Source of the DNA: JBDGRJ01 sp042218065
GTDB taxonomy: Bacteria; Patescibacteriota; Patescibacteriia; Magasanikbacterales; UBA922
Assembly: GCA_042218065.1 (NCBI GenBank)
Contig: JBDGRL010000002.1
Coordinates: 51,953 to 115,952, forward strand
Length of the DNA stretch: 64,000 nt
Reading direction: 5' to 3'
The first letter of the stretch is position 1. Every line of letters begins with the position of its first letter. Below the pieces are notes generated by a model, which made no database searches, was not told the DNA's origin, and was given only the letters and a program-made list of their open reading frames with translations. Shown here piece by piece: positions 1 through 8,464 of the stretch. Position numbers and translations under genes: made by a program.

Positions 1-2829
1 GATTTTACAGGAGGACAAGAGACATTCTCTTTATCCGGTTCTCGCTTATTCAATTCTTACTCTAATATTAAAAATAAGAATTTGCCTTCGGGGGTTGAGG
101 ACGGGTTAATAGGGTATGGTGGTAAAGTCAGTGGTTCAAACTTAAAGTTTGCCAGCTTCAAATTAAAAAGCCCAAATAAAGGCAAAACTGGACAGGTAAA
201 AATTTACTTTAAACCAAAGAAGAATAAGACAAGTAAGGTAGCTAAGAATGGAACTAATATATTATCCAAAGTAAATAACGGAACTATTAATGTAGTACAA
301 GGATATTGTGAGAACAAAAAGCCAAATGTAGTAAATCTAGACCCAAAACATAGAGAACCAAACCACCCTGTGGATAAACCGATAAAATTTGACTTAACGG
401 ATAATAGTTCTGGGGTTGATATCTCGACCCTCCAAGTGATAATTAAACACAATAATAAAACTAACAAATATAGTAATCAAGATTCGGAGGTTACAACTAA
501 CAAGATAAATAATACAGATTATTCTGTAGAAGTTGACCCTCAAAAAGACTTTACTCCTCAAGTTCGTGTGGATGTAGAGGTGCAAGTGAAAGATAAAGCA
601 GGAAATCAAGGTAAAAGAAAGTACTATTTTAATGATTTAACTTGTAAGCAGTTGGGATGTGTGGGGGTGCAAGTGAAAACTCAGTGTAATGATGGTAAAG
701 ACAATGACGGTGACGGTAAGATAGACTTAAATGATCCGGGTTGTAGTAGTAAGTCAGATAATAATGAATATCAGGTCGGTCTTACAAAATGTAATGATGG
801 CCGTGATAATGATGGAGATGGTTTAGTAGATTTCGCTGATCCTGGCTGTCAAAGTGAGAAAGCTCAAGTGCAACAACAAATTAAGACGCAGACTGTAACT
901 AACACAGTAATAAAAACAAAAACTACTACGGTACCGACAAAAGTTCCAGATAAAACTAAAACAGTAACTAAGACTGTACAAAAGGTCATAACTTCCACAG
1001 TAAGAGAGGTTGAAACAGTAACCACAACTGAAGTAGCAACAGTCACCAAAAAAATAGAAAAACCTGACTGTAATGATGGAATTGACAATGACGGAGATAA
1101 GTTGACTGACTTTCCTGAAGACCCTGGGTGCGACAGCAAACAAGATGATAGTGAGTTCGACAAAGCTACGCAAAAAGTACTGCAGTTATCTGATGTTTCT
1201 TTTCAGATAGGAGGACTGAGTGTGGAGCCTTCAGAAGGTAGAGTGGTGGATGTACTTAGAGGGTCTAAATTAAATGTCAGTCTAAATATCTCTAAAGTAG
1301 AAAAGACTATTGAATCGGTGGAGCTACAATTTCAGGACCAAAAGAAAGAGATGTTCTATAATAATGAAACTGGTAATTATTCAGGCGAGATTACAATAGA
1401 CGAGAAAAGAGGAGTTTATAGTGGCTTTGTTAGAGCTAATTATTCAGATGGCGACTTTGATTCTGTTCCGTTTAGTGTTTTGGTGCAGCCAAGTGGAAAG
1501 ATAGTAGGCAGAAATAAAGAGGGTGAGATATCTGGACTAAAAGGGGCAAATATAAAAATTCAAAAATTAGAAGACGGAGAATATACTGAGTTTAAGCAAA
1601 CAAAAACAAATAAAAATGGAATATATAGTGTCTTTGTACCGAATGGTGTTTACCGGTTGTCGATATCAAAAAAAGGTTATGAAAGTGATGTTACGGCTGG
1701 GTTCGAAGTAGAGAACAACATTATAAATAAGAAAATACAGCTGCTTGAAGATATACAACTTCTAGATCCGAATGTTTCTACCGGCAAGAAGATACAGTAC
1801 ATACAAGATTTATCTGTAAAGAAGACTAAAGAAGCAGGGGAGCTAGCGGACGATCCTACGGTAGAGAAGCAAACTCAGTCTTCTATTGCCCCTGCTGCGG
1901 CAGCGGCTACAGGAGCAGCTGTAGCTCCTGCTTTAGGTCTGGTGAATCTCTTGAATTACTTGAGGTTCTTGTTCTTCCAGCCATTGCTTTTGCTGGGAAG
2001 AAGAAAGAGAGAAGATTGGGGTGTAGTGTATAATTCACTTACTCGATCAACCATTGATCTAGCTGTCGTAAGGTTGGTTGATTTTGAATCAGACGAGGTG
2101 GTGCAGTCGAGAGTGACTGATGCTGAAGGCAGATACATCTTCTTTGCAAAACCGGGCAAATATAGGATAAAAGTAGAAAAAGAACAGTTTGATTTTCCAA
2201 CTGAAAATCTGTCTGATGTAGATGAAGATGGTCCATATACAGATATATACCACGGAGAACCTATAAGAGTTGAAGAAGAGGATACAGCAGTTGCTCCAAA
2301 TATCCCGCTTGATCCGGTAGAAGCCGAAGAAAAAACACCTTCAAGAATTAAATGGGACAAGATTAAAAAGACTGCACAGAAATATTTGGCTAGACTTGGT
2401 ATCATTGCAGGTGTAATTTCTATGATTATTAATCCAACTTGGTTAATAGGTATCCTTCTGGCTGCTCAGATTGGTATTTATTACCTATTTAGACGACTTG
2501 GAACCACACCTGAACCTGAGAATTGGGGAATTATAAAAGAAGAAGATACCGAATCTCCTGTTGGAGAGGCTACTGTTCGACTGTTTACTAAAGATAGGAA
2601 CAAACTTGTGTCCACTCAGCAAACAGATGAAAATGGTCGCTATGCTTTCCTTGCTGGTCCAAAGGACTATTATGTGCGTGTTGATAAAGAGGGTTACTCA
2701 CCGGAAAGTAAAGAAGTTTCTGTAGAGGAAGGAGAAGAATTTATTCAAGAGGATGTAGATCTAAAAAAGACTAAACAAGGACCAAAAACAGAAGATGATG
2801 GAGAGGATGACTTGTCATTTGCAGAGTAA
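1..2829 (+). CDS. Large modular surface protein, 5' end outside window
   Basis: The frame is open from base 1, so the N-terminus lies upstream; the first in-frame start-like codon (TTG at 82) is not a convincing start. In order: a beta-rich cohesin-like segment (nt 1-300), an Ig-like segment, three Cys-flanked CNDGxDNDGDG...DPGC modules (nt 685, 790, 1069) whose spaced Asp residues resemble calcium-binding loops, a Thr/Val-rich linker, an Ig-like domain (nt 1190-1490), and three carboxypeptidase-regulatory-like beta modules (nt 1500-1740, 2020-2290, 2520-2760). Hydrophobic, probably membrane-spanning stretches lie at nt 1885-1995 and 2395-2490, between the modules. The C-terminus is acidic. 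It is probably a cell-surface or envelope-spanning protein. Modules placed on both sides of membrane segments are unusual. The function is unknown. Confidence 0.85.
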   Translation, partial: DFTGGQETFSLSGSRLFNSYSNIKNKNLPSGVEDGLIGYGGKVSGSNLKFASFKLKSPNKGKTGQVKIYFKPKKNKTSKVAKNGTNILSKVNNGTINVVQGYCENKKPNVVNLDPKHREPNHPVDKPIKFDLTDNSSGVDISTLQVIIKHNNKTNKYSNQDSEVTTNKINNTDYSVEVDPQKDFTPQVRVDVEVQVKDKAGNQGKRKYYFNDLTCKQLGCVGVQVKTQCNDGKDNDGDGKIDLNDPGCSSKSDNNEYQVGLTKCNDGRDNDGDGLVDFADPGCQSEKAQVQQQIKTQTVTNTVIKTKTTTVPTKVPDKTKTVTKTVQKVITSTVREVETVTTTEVATVTKKIEKPDCNDGIDNDGDKLTDFPEDPGCDSKQDDSEFDKATQKVLQLSDVSFQIGGLSVEPSEGRVVDVLRGSKLNVSLNISKVEKTIESVELQFQDQKKEMFYNNETGNYSGEITIDEKRGVYSGFVRANYSDGDFDSVPFSVLVQPSGKIVGRNKEGEISGLKGANIKIQKLEDGEYTEFKQTKTNKNGIYSVFVPNGVYRLSISKKGYESDVTAGFEVENNIINKKIQLLEDIQLLDPNVSTGKKIQYIQDLSVKKTKEAGELADDPTVEKQTQSSIAPAAAAATGAAVAPALGLVNLLNYLRFLFFQPLLLLGRRKREDWGVVYNSLTRSTIDLAVVRLVDFESDEVVQSRVTDAEGRYIFFAKPGKYRIKVEKEQFDFPTENLSDVDEDGPYTDIYHGEPIRVEEEDTAVAPNIPLDPVEAEEKTPSRIKWDKIKKTAQKYLARLGIIAGVISMIINPTWLIGILLAAQIGIYYLFRRLGTTPEPENWGIIKEEDTESPVGEATVRLFTKDRNKLVSTQQTDENGRYAFLAGPKDYYVRVDKEGYSPESKEVSVEEGEEFIQEDVDLKKTKQGPKTEDDGEDDLSFAE
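685..1155 (+). repeat. Three CNDG...DPGC calcium-loop-like modules within the surface protein
   Basis: Three in-frame copies begin at the TGT codons 685, 790 and 1069. Each encodes Cys-Asn-Asp-Gly, a DxDxDG-like loop, then Asp-Pro-Gly-Cys and a short Ser/Asp/Glu tail. Copies 1 and 2 are nearly adjacent; copy 3 follows a Thr/Val/Lys-rich linker. The paired Cys residues suggest one disulfide per module. Calcium binding is inferred from the Asp spacing. Confidence 0.8.
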
Positions 2830-2845
2830 GATGTTTAAATTAGTT

Positions 2846-2978
2846 CTTGTGATTACTGTTGATCTTTTCATCAAATCCCAGCGTGATTTAATGAGGTAAC
2901 TCCTTTACGACTATCCGACAGATTGGCGGGATAGACCATGCTCGTAGAGGAGTTAAGCCCGATCAACAGAATCACAAG
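2846..2978. repeat. Nested three-tier hairpin between surface-protein gene and dcd
   Basis: Outer arms 2846-2864 and 2961-2978 pair over 18 bp with one bulged A. Middle arms 2897-2910 and 2942-2955 pair over 14 bp with one G-U. Inner arms 2911-2916 and 2929-2934 pair over 6 bp. No T-run follows the outer arm, so it is not a simple terminator. It could be a structured leader of the dTTP operon, a small RNA or a palindromic repeat unit. Confidence 0.65.
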
Positions 2979-3009
2979 TAAAAAAATATGAATAAAATAA
3001 ATAATCTCA

Positions 3010-3591
3010 ATGATTTTATCTGATCGCGATATAAAAGAAGAAATGGATGAAGGTAATATTGTTATTGATCCTTTCAATGAAGAAAATCTGCAGCCGGCAT
3101 CTTATGATCTGCATTTGGACAAGCATTTTCTAGTTTTTGATGAGATTCAACATCATGTTATCGATCCTAAGCAGAATCTAGATGATAAAATGAAAGAAGT
3201 AGAGATCGACGAAGATGATGCTTTTATCATTCATCCGAATGAGTTTGCACTGGGCATGGTCAAGGAGGTGACTGGTGTTTCTGATAAAATTGCAGGGAGG
3301 CTGGAAGGTAAAAGTTCTGTAGGCCGGCTTGGGTTGTTAATTCATGTGACGGCTGGTTTTTTAGATCCTGGAAATGAGCTGAAGTTGACTCTAGAGCTTC
3401 ACAACACAGCTCCGATGCCAATTAAATTGTATTATAATATGCCGATAGCACAGATTGCCTTCGAAAAGCTTAGTGATTCTTGTTCTGACCCTTACTCAGA
3501 AGGAAGAGAGGAAGATAAATATTACGGCGATATGAAGCCCAAAGCTTCACAGATGTTTAAAAACTTTGATGAAGATCAGGGATGGGTATAA
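3010..3591 (+). CDS. dcd: dCTP deaminase family protein
   Basis: 193 residues, the usual length. The family core is clear: EGKSSVGRLGL (99-109), HVTAGFLDPG (112-121) and LTLELHN (126-132), where Glu129 matches the catalytic Glu of E. coli Dcd. The enzyme deaminates dCTP to dUTP, feeding dTMP synthesis. A separate dUTPase lies downstream, so a monofunctional deaminase is more likely than the bifunctional deaminase/dUTPase form, but sequence alone does not settle this. The ATG has only AT-rich sequence upstream. It is the first gene of the dTTP operon and overlaps the next gene by 10 nt. Confidence 0.93.
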   Translation: MILSDRDIKEEMDEGNIVIDPFNEENLQPASYDLHLDKHFLVFDEIQHHVIDPKQNLDDKMKEVEIDEDDAFIIHPNEFALGMVKEVTGVSDKIAGRLEGKSSVGRLGLLIHVTAGFLDPGNELKLTLELHNTAPMPIKLYYNMPIAQIAFEKLSDSCSDPYSEGREEDKYYGDMKPKASQMFKNFDEDQGWV

Positions 3592-4127
3592 AACTAGGTA
3601 TTGTAGGAAAAATAGGCAGTGGAAAAACTACTGCAGCTAAGTATCTACAACAGGCACATAATTTTAAAACTATTAAGTTTTCTGGATTTGTTCGAGATAT
3701 TTTAGACAGGATGCATTTACAGCAGAATCGGGATAATATGTCCAAATTATCAACTTCTCTTAGAGAAAGTTTTGGTAAGGACATATTTAGTCGTGTGCTC
3801 ATAAAAGAATCAAAAAACAAGGATAGAGTGATATTAGAAGGCGCCAGAAAACAAGAGGATTTATCCAATTTTAAAGACAGAGAAGATTTTTATTTACTTG
3901 CCATAAGTGCCGACCAGGAAATTAGATATAATAGAGTTTCATCTCGTAATGAGAATGAAGATGATAAAGGTAAAACTTTTGAAGAATTTAAACAAGACGA
4001 GAAAAAAGCTACTGAAACTGAAATTGCTTCTTTAATGAAACTAGCAGATTATACAATAAGCAATAATGGAACATTGGCAGAATTTCAAGAAAAATTAGAT
4101 AAATTAATAGCTAAATTAAATGAATGA
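3582..4127 (+). CDS. P-loop nucleotide kinase, dNMP or dephospho-CoA kinase-like
   Basis: 181 residues with an N-terminal Walker A GKIGSGKTT (9-17) and the general fold of small P-loop kinases (AAA_18, CoaE and deoxynucleotide kinase types). The C-terminal half is Glu/Lys-rich and helical. It overlaps dcd by 10 nt and the next gene by 8 nt, so it is translationally coupled within the dNTP operon. From that context a role in phosphorylating a deoxynucleoside monophosphate is plausible, but no motif fixes the substrate, and a dedicated thymidylate kinase is encoded later in the operon. Confidence 0.75.
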   Translation: MGIKLGIVGKIGSGKTTAAKYLQQAHNFKTIKFSGFVRDILDRMHLQQNRDNMSKLSTSLRESFGKDIFSRVLIKESKNKDRVILEGARKQEDLSNFKDREDFYLLAISADQEIRYNRVSSRNENEDDKGKTFEEFKQDEKKATETEIASLMKLADYTISNNGTLAEFQEKLDKLIAKLNE

Positions 4128-5019
4128 GAAATTTAGAGAAAATAGGTATGTAGCAAGTTCGGAATCTGAATATACTGAATTAACAAGAGAAAATAGAGAA
4201 GAGCTAAAAGAAGAATTAAAAGAATCTTTGCCTGAATTAAAGAAACTTTTCTTGGAGGAACTTGAATCTTGTCCTTTTATAAGTGATAATTTGATTGATA
4301 ATATTAAAGATAGGGTTGACGAAGTAAATTTTAATCTAATTAATGAAATTCAAAAAGAACATACAGGATTGTTTAGGGGTATTTATGATTTTATAACTGA
4401 TGAAATTAAACTGAAAGAAAAGGCTAACAAAGGTACTATTATTCATGAATTACTGCACGCTGTAAGTAGTAGATTAATGAACAAAAAATCCCTAGAAGAA
4501 GGAGAGTTTAAAGTATTAGTCGGGGGTCTTAGTCCTGGAATAAAGTTAGATTTAGAAAAAGTAGATTTTGATTCAGAAGATGAAATTAAAAATTTTTTTG
4601 AACATCCCGAATATGTAAGATGGCTAGAAGAAGGGGTTACTGATAAGTTTACCAGAGATATTTTTGGAGAAGAGGGGAGTAAAAATTATGACCCTTATGT
4701 TTATTTACTAGAAGCTATACAAGAAGAGGCTGGAATTTCAGACGAGGAACTGGCAGAGGCATACTTTAAACCTTTTAAAAAATCTGAACAAAGTGAATAT
4801 AATACAGAGGCAATTAGTAATTTCTTCAGTGCTATAAATGAGCGTTATACTTCTGGAATTATTTTTTATATACATGTAGTTTTAGGATATGAATATACTC
4901 CTAAAGAAAGAGAAGAAATTGATAGTATTGATAAAGCGAAAGAATTTATTGAAGAAGTAGAAAAGGAATATAGTGATCGAAGTTTAACTGATTTGGTAGA
5001 AGATTTGAAGCAACAGTGA
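4120..5019 (+). CDS. HExxH metallopeptidase-like protein in the dTTP operon
   Basis: 299 residues, no signal peptide, strongly charged. A zinc-peptidase motif HELLH occupies 109-113, and Glu170/Glu171 in LEEGVTD (169-175) is a candidate third ligand, the arrangement of gluzincin-type peptidases. The first 80 residues are Glu-rich and helical. It overlaps the kinase gene by 8 nt and precedes dut by 23 nt, so it is cotranscribed with nucleotide enzymes although its chemistry looks unrelated. The protein at 50550-52535 has a similar C-terminal layout (HELVH followed by DGLTEAVVD), which hints at a lineage-specific family. The substrate is unknown. Confidence 0.72.
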   Translation: MNEKFRENRYVASSESEYTELTRENREELKEELKESLPELKKLFLEELESCPFISDNLIDNIKDRVDEVNFNLINEIQKEHTGLFRGIYDFITDEIKLKEKANKGTIIHELLHAVSSRLMNKKSLEEGEFKVLVGGLSPGIKLDLEKVDFDSEDEIKNFFEHPEYVRWLEEGVTDKFTRDIFGEEGSKNYDPYVYLLEAIQEEAGISDEELAEAYFKPFKKSEQSEYNTEAISNFFSAINERYTSGIIFYIHVVLGYEYTPKEREEIDSIDKAKEFIEEVEKEYSDRSLTDLVEDLKQQ

Positions 5020-5042
5020 AGCTAATTTAATAAAAGGTCTAT

Positions 5043-5468
5043 ATGAAAGTTAAAGTAAAAAAACTAAAAGGAGAAGCAAAAATTCCCAGCTTTGCGCATG
5101 AAGGTGATGCAGGAATGGATATTTATTCGACAGAGGATAAAGTAATCACCCCAAAAAACAGGGAGACGATTGAGTTGGGTTTCGCAATGCAGTTTCCGTC
5201 AGATTACATGGTTATTTTTAAAGATAGAAGCAGTTTGGCTTCGGAGTATGGGGTTCATACTTTAGCGGGAGTTATAGACTCGGGGTATAGAGGTGAGTAT
5301 AAAGCAGTATTGGTTAATTTGGGGGATGAAAGTTTTGAGGTTGAAACAGGACAGAAAGTAGGGCAGATGTTATTTTTACCAAGACCTGAAATAGAGGTAG
5401 AACAAGTAGAAGAATTATCAGATTCTATTCGAGGAGAAGGAGGGTTTGGAAGCACAGGTAAGTTTTAA
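5043..5468 (+). CDS. dut: dUTP diphosphatase, trimeric type
   Basis: 141 residues with all five motifs of trimeric dUTPases: DAGMDIYS (22-29), DRSSLA (61-66), AGVIDSGYRGEYK (75-87, with Asp79 the likely catalytic residue), GQKVGQMLFLP, and RGEGGFGST (130-138) at the C-terminus. It hydrolyses dUTP to dUMP and pyrophosphate, which keeps uracil out of DNA and supplies dUMP to the thymidylate synthase encoded next. It is the fourth gene of the operon, 23 nt after the peptidase-like gene and 9 nt before the ThyX-like gene. No Shine-Dalgarno sequence is visible. Confidence 0.95.
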   Translation: MKVKVKKLKGEAKIPSFAHEGDAGMDIYSTEDKVITPKNRETIELGFAMQFPSDYMVIFKDRSSLASEYGVHTLAGVIDSGYRGEYKAVLVNLGDESFEVETGQKVGQMLFLPRPEIEVEQVEELSDSIRGEGGFGSTGKF

Positions 5469-5477
5469 TTAAATAAT

Positions 5478-7259
5478 ATGCAAGAATACTCAGACAAAGA
5501 GCATAAAGCTTTACTTAATTTTGTAACAAGCACGGATTCAAATATTTACGCAGTAAAGAATTTACGTCCAGAAGTTTTTGGTGCTTTTGGTTCCTTCTTT
5601 TCGCGCAGCCCGAAAGATGTACGTGATCATATATTGGATGCAGTTAAAGGTGAAATTCGAGGTTACGAGATGGAGGGTGGAGAAGAAAGATTGAATAAAT
5701 TAGCTACAAGCTATGAATTTCTACAAAAAAGATCAAAACTAGACTCTGGTGAAGACAGTGGAGGTATTAAGCAAGAGTTGAAAGATATTTTGAATAAAAA
5801 ACGAGGGGTTAGAGCTGAGCTTGAAGCTTCTATTTTTGAACCACCAATGAAGGCTTTAGAGTCTGGTTTAGAGAAATCTCAGTCTTTTTTTGAAAAGTAT
5901 TATGGAACTTATGGTCACAAATCTATTGCAAATACTGTTTGGATTTCATTTGTGGCAAATGATGTCAGTCAACTTTTTGCCCGAAAACTGGCTGATGACC
6001 AACTTGCATTTTTTATTGAACAATCCACACGTTTTGTCGAATTTGAAGATAATTATTACAAGGATCCTAGAATTATGGAAAGTGAATATAGCGATCTCTA
6101 TAATGATACCTTAGAAACTATGATTGAATACTATAACAAATTTTATGAGCTAGCTAATAATTTCTACCAAGAAAAAATACCATTTAACGACTGGCTAGAC
6201 CAACAATCAGATAGGGTTAAAGAAAAGTCTGATAGCTATCAGGAAAGAAAATATGAAAGAGAACTAAATGGAAAAGCTTTGGATATCGCAAGATTTTTGT
6301 TGCCTCAAGCTATAAAAACTAATTTAGCGTGGATCCTAGACGCTAGAAGTACGGAGTTTGATATAGCAAGCTGGAAGGGGCACCCATTGTCCGAGATACA
6401 AGAATCAGCTGAAAAAATAGAACAAGCTGGCGGAGAAATTGCACCTTCTTTGCTTAAATACACAGAAAAAAATGATTTTTATGAAGAAAAGTTGCATGAA
6501 TATGGTGGTGATTTAGAATTAGACTTGGAAGATAAAGAGATTGAAAAAGGGGTAGAAATTGTATCTACTCCCGAAGACTGCTTTGAGAAAGTGGTAGCAC
6601 ACATCTTAAAGCAAAATAATATAGGTAAATTTAGTCAGTTTTTCCAAAAAGCGAAAAATATGACTTATGATGAAAAGCTAGATATTTTAGAGCGTACAGT
6701 AAAAAATAGAGGTGAATACGATGAGTGGGTGGGAGCAAATGAGGAGATAGATTTAGAAAAAATCGTGGTAGAGATTAAAACTGATGTGGGAGCACTGAGG
6801 GATATTAGAAGACATCAAAAAAATGATAGAGGAGAGCATAGATATTCGCTAGATATGGGGTATTATCGTCCTGATGTAGTTGATAAAATGAACAAAGAAG
6901 CCCAAAATTTATTCGATAAAACTATGGATATTGCACATGAAGCTGAGAAAGAAATTAGAAAAGACTTCCCTTTTGCGGTTCAGTACTTGATTCCTATGGC
7001 ATCCATGACAACTATTACTATGAGTATGGGGTTCGATCAGTTGCAATACTTTATCTACACTAGGTCAACTCCAGAAGGTAATTTTTCTTATCGAGAAGAT
7101 ACATTTAATTTAACAGAAGCATTAGTAAAGAAATTTCCTTGGTTGTTGGGAATGAAAGAATACCCTGAAGATAAGGACATCAAAGAAGTTTATGATAATT
7201 GTAGTTGGCAAGATTTGTTTATCTCTTTAAGTACTGACGAGACTGGTTTACATACTTAA
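5478..7259 (+). CDS. Tandem-domain ThyX-like (FAD-dependent thymidylate synthase family) protein
   Basis: 593 residues, more than twice the length of standard ThyX (about 220-250). Two Thy1-like halves can be seen. The N-half has GHKSIANTVWISF, the NDVSQLFARK segment, an EQSTRF motif (181-186) and an ILDARS...HPLSEIQ tail. The C-half has IRRHQKNDRGEHRYS (443-457), a PMASMTT segment and a final YTRSTPEGNFSYR. In the ThyX signature RHRxxSxNxxS the N-half reads DDQ in place of RHR and the C-half keeps only Arg445-His446. The operon strongly suggests dUMP to dTMP conversion, but which half carries the active site is not clear. It lies between dut and folA. Confidence 0.8.
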   Translation: MQEYSDKEHKALLNFVTSTDSNIYAVKNLRPEVFGAFGSFFSRSPKDVRDHILDAVKGEIRGYEMEGGEERLNKLATSYEFLQKRSKLDSGEDSGGIKQELKDILNKKRGVRAELEASIFEPPMKALESGLEKSQSFFEKYYGTYGHKSIANTVWISFVANDVSQLFARKLADDQLAFFIEQSTRFVEFEDNYYKDPRIMESEYSDLYNDTLETMIEYYNKFYELANNFYQEKIPFNDWLDQQSDRVKEKSDSYQERKYERELNGKALDIARFLLPQAIKTNLAWILDARSTEFDIASWKGHPLSEIQESAEKIEQAGGEIAPSLLKYTEKNDFYEEKLHEYGGDLELDLEDKEIEKGVEIVSTPEDCFEKVVAHILKQNNIGKFSQFFQKAKNMTYDEKLDILERTVKNRGEYDEWVGANEEIDLEKIVVEIKTDVGALRDIRRHQKNDRGEHRYSLDMGYYRPDVVDKMNKEAQNLFDKTMDIAHEAEKEIRKDFPFAVQYLIPMASMTTITMSMGFDQLQYFIYTRSTPEGNFSYREDTFNLTEALVKKFPWLLGMKEYPEDKDIKEVYDNCSWQDLFISLSTDETGLHT

Positions 7260-7269
7260 AAATAATTTA

Positions 7270-7743
7270 ATGATAGCCCACATAGCAGCAATCTCAAAAA
7301 ACAATTGTATCGGCAAAGATGGTGATTTACCTTGGTATATACCAGAAGATATGAAGCATTTTAAGCGCTTAACTCAAGGTAAAACAGTTTTGATGGGCAG
7401 AAAAACTTGGGAGTCAGTTCCAGAGGAATATAGACCTTTGCCTAACAGAAAAAATTTAGTTCTTACCAATCAAGGTGATTATAAAGTACCCGATGAAGTA
7501 AAGGTTTATGATAATATCCCCCAAGCATTAAAAGATCATAAAGAAGATGAAGTTATGGTAATAGGAGGTGAATCTGTATATAAAGCCACTATGGATAAAG
7601 CAGAGAGGTTATATATAACACATGTAGAACAAGAAGTTGATGACTGTGATGCATACTATCCTAAAATTAGAGGAGATGAGTGGCAAGAGATTAAAAGACA
7701 AGAGCATGATGGTTTTTCTTTTGTCACTTATAGGAGGCTATGA
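7270..7743 (+). CDS. folA: Dihydrofolate reductase
   Basis: 157 residues, typical length. Signature segments: IGKDGDLPW (14-22), the catalytic acid Asp27 in PEDMKHF, GRKTWES, LPNRKNLVLT and VMVIGGES. It reduces dihydrofolate to tetrahydrofolate with NADPH. It directly follows the ThyX-like gene, which is notable because FAD-dependent synthases release tetrahydrofolate and folA more usually accompanies thyA. Its stop overlaps the tmk start as ATGA. Confidence 0.95.
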   Translation: MIAHIAAISKNNCIGKDGDLPWYIPEDMKHFKRLTQGKTVLMGRKTWESVPEEYRPLPNRKNLVLTNQGDYKVPDEVKVYDNIPQALKDHKEDEVMVIGGESVYKATMDKAERLYITHVEQEVDDCDAYYPKIRGDEWQEIKRQEHDGFSFVTYRRL

Positions 7744-8459
7744 AAAAAGGTGAGTTTATAATGGTTGATGGAGTTGATGGTGCAGGCAAGACTACAATAA
7801 TAAATACTTGGAAAAAATTTTTGAGACAGAATAATCGGAAAATATTTGGTATAAGGGAATATTGGCAACAAAACCAGAATCATCCGGAGTTTGAACAGCT
7901 TAAAGATTATGATTTCATCTTTTCAGCTGAGCCAACTTCTGTTTGGACAGGAGCGGCACTGCGCAAAGAAATGATTAAACAAGATTCAGATTATTCAGGT
8001 AAGGCAATAGCCGAAGCTTTTAGTTTAGACCGGCTTGTACTATATAAGCGCTTACTTTTAAAGTTATTAAATGAAGATGTGAGTATAATTCAAGATCGAG
8101 GGATCAGCACTTCTTTATGTTATCAGCCGCTACAATCTACTGAGTTGACGAGAGAAAAAGTAGCTAATCTGGAAGGAAATGCGTTTGCTTTGAAGAATAA
8201 CCCAGAATATTTAATTTTGGCGGATCTACCGATTGAAGATGCGCTAGAACGTCTAGATTTACGTCAGCAACAAGATGATTCTGTGTTTGAGAAAAGGAAA
8301 TTTTTAAACAGGGCTCGAGAAACTTTTTTATCGAAAGAATATCAAGATTATTTTATAAAGCAAGGTACGGAGATAAAAAAATTGGACACCTCTGTAAACA
8401 TTGATATAATGAAAGAGAAATCTGTCAGTTTACTGCAAAATATATTAAATATTAACTAA
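7740..8459 (+). CDS. tmk: Thymidylate kinase
   Basis: 239 residues. The P-loop is DGVDGAGKTT (10-19), followed by an AEPTS segment and the DR motif QDRGISTSLCYQ of thymidylate kinases. It phosphorylates dTMP to dTDP and completes the operon logic dCTP/dUTP to dUMP to dTMP to dTDP. It is coupled to folA through an ATGA overlap. The AGGAGG just upstream lies only 2 nt from the ATG and encodes the end of folA, so it is probably not a ribosome binding site. It is slightly longer than the usual 205-215 residues, mainly in the lid and C-terminal regions. Confidence 0.92.
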   Translation: MKKGEFIMVDGVDGAGKTTIINTWKKFLRQNNRKIFGIREYWQQNQNHPEFEQLKDYDFIFSAEPTSVWTGAALRKEMIKQDSDYSGKAIAEAFSLDRLVLYKRLLLKLLNEDVSIIQDRGISTSLCYQPLQSTELTREKVANLEGNAFALKNNPEYLILADLPIEDALERLDLRQQQDDSVFEKRKFLNRARETFLSKEYQDYFIKQGTEIKKLDTSVNIDIMKEKSVSLLQNILNIN

Positions 8460-8464
8460 TTTTC

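Noticed and set aside
7732..7737. AGGAGG before tmk as a ribosome binding site
   Set aside because: It is only 2 nt from the ATG and encodes the last residues of folA; tmk is more likely coupled by the ATGA overlap.
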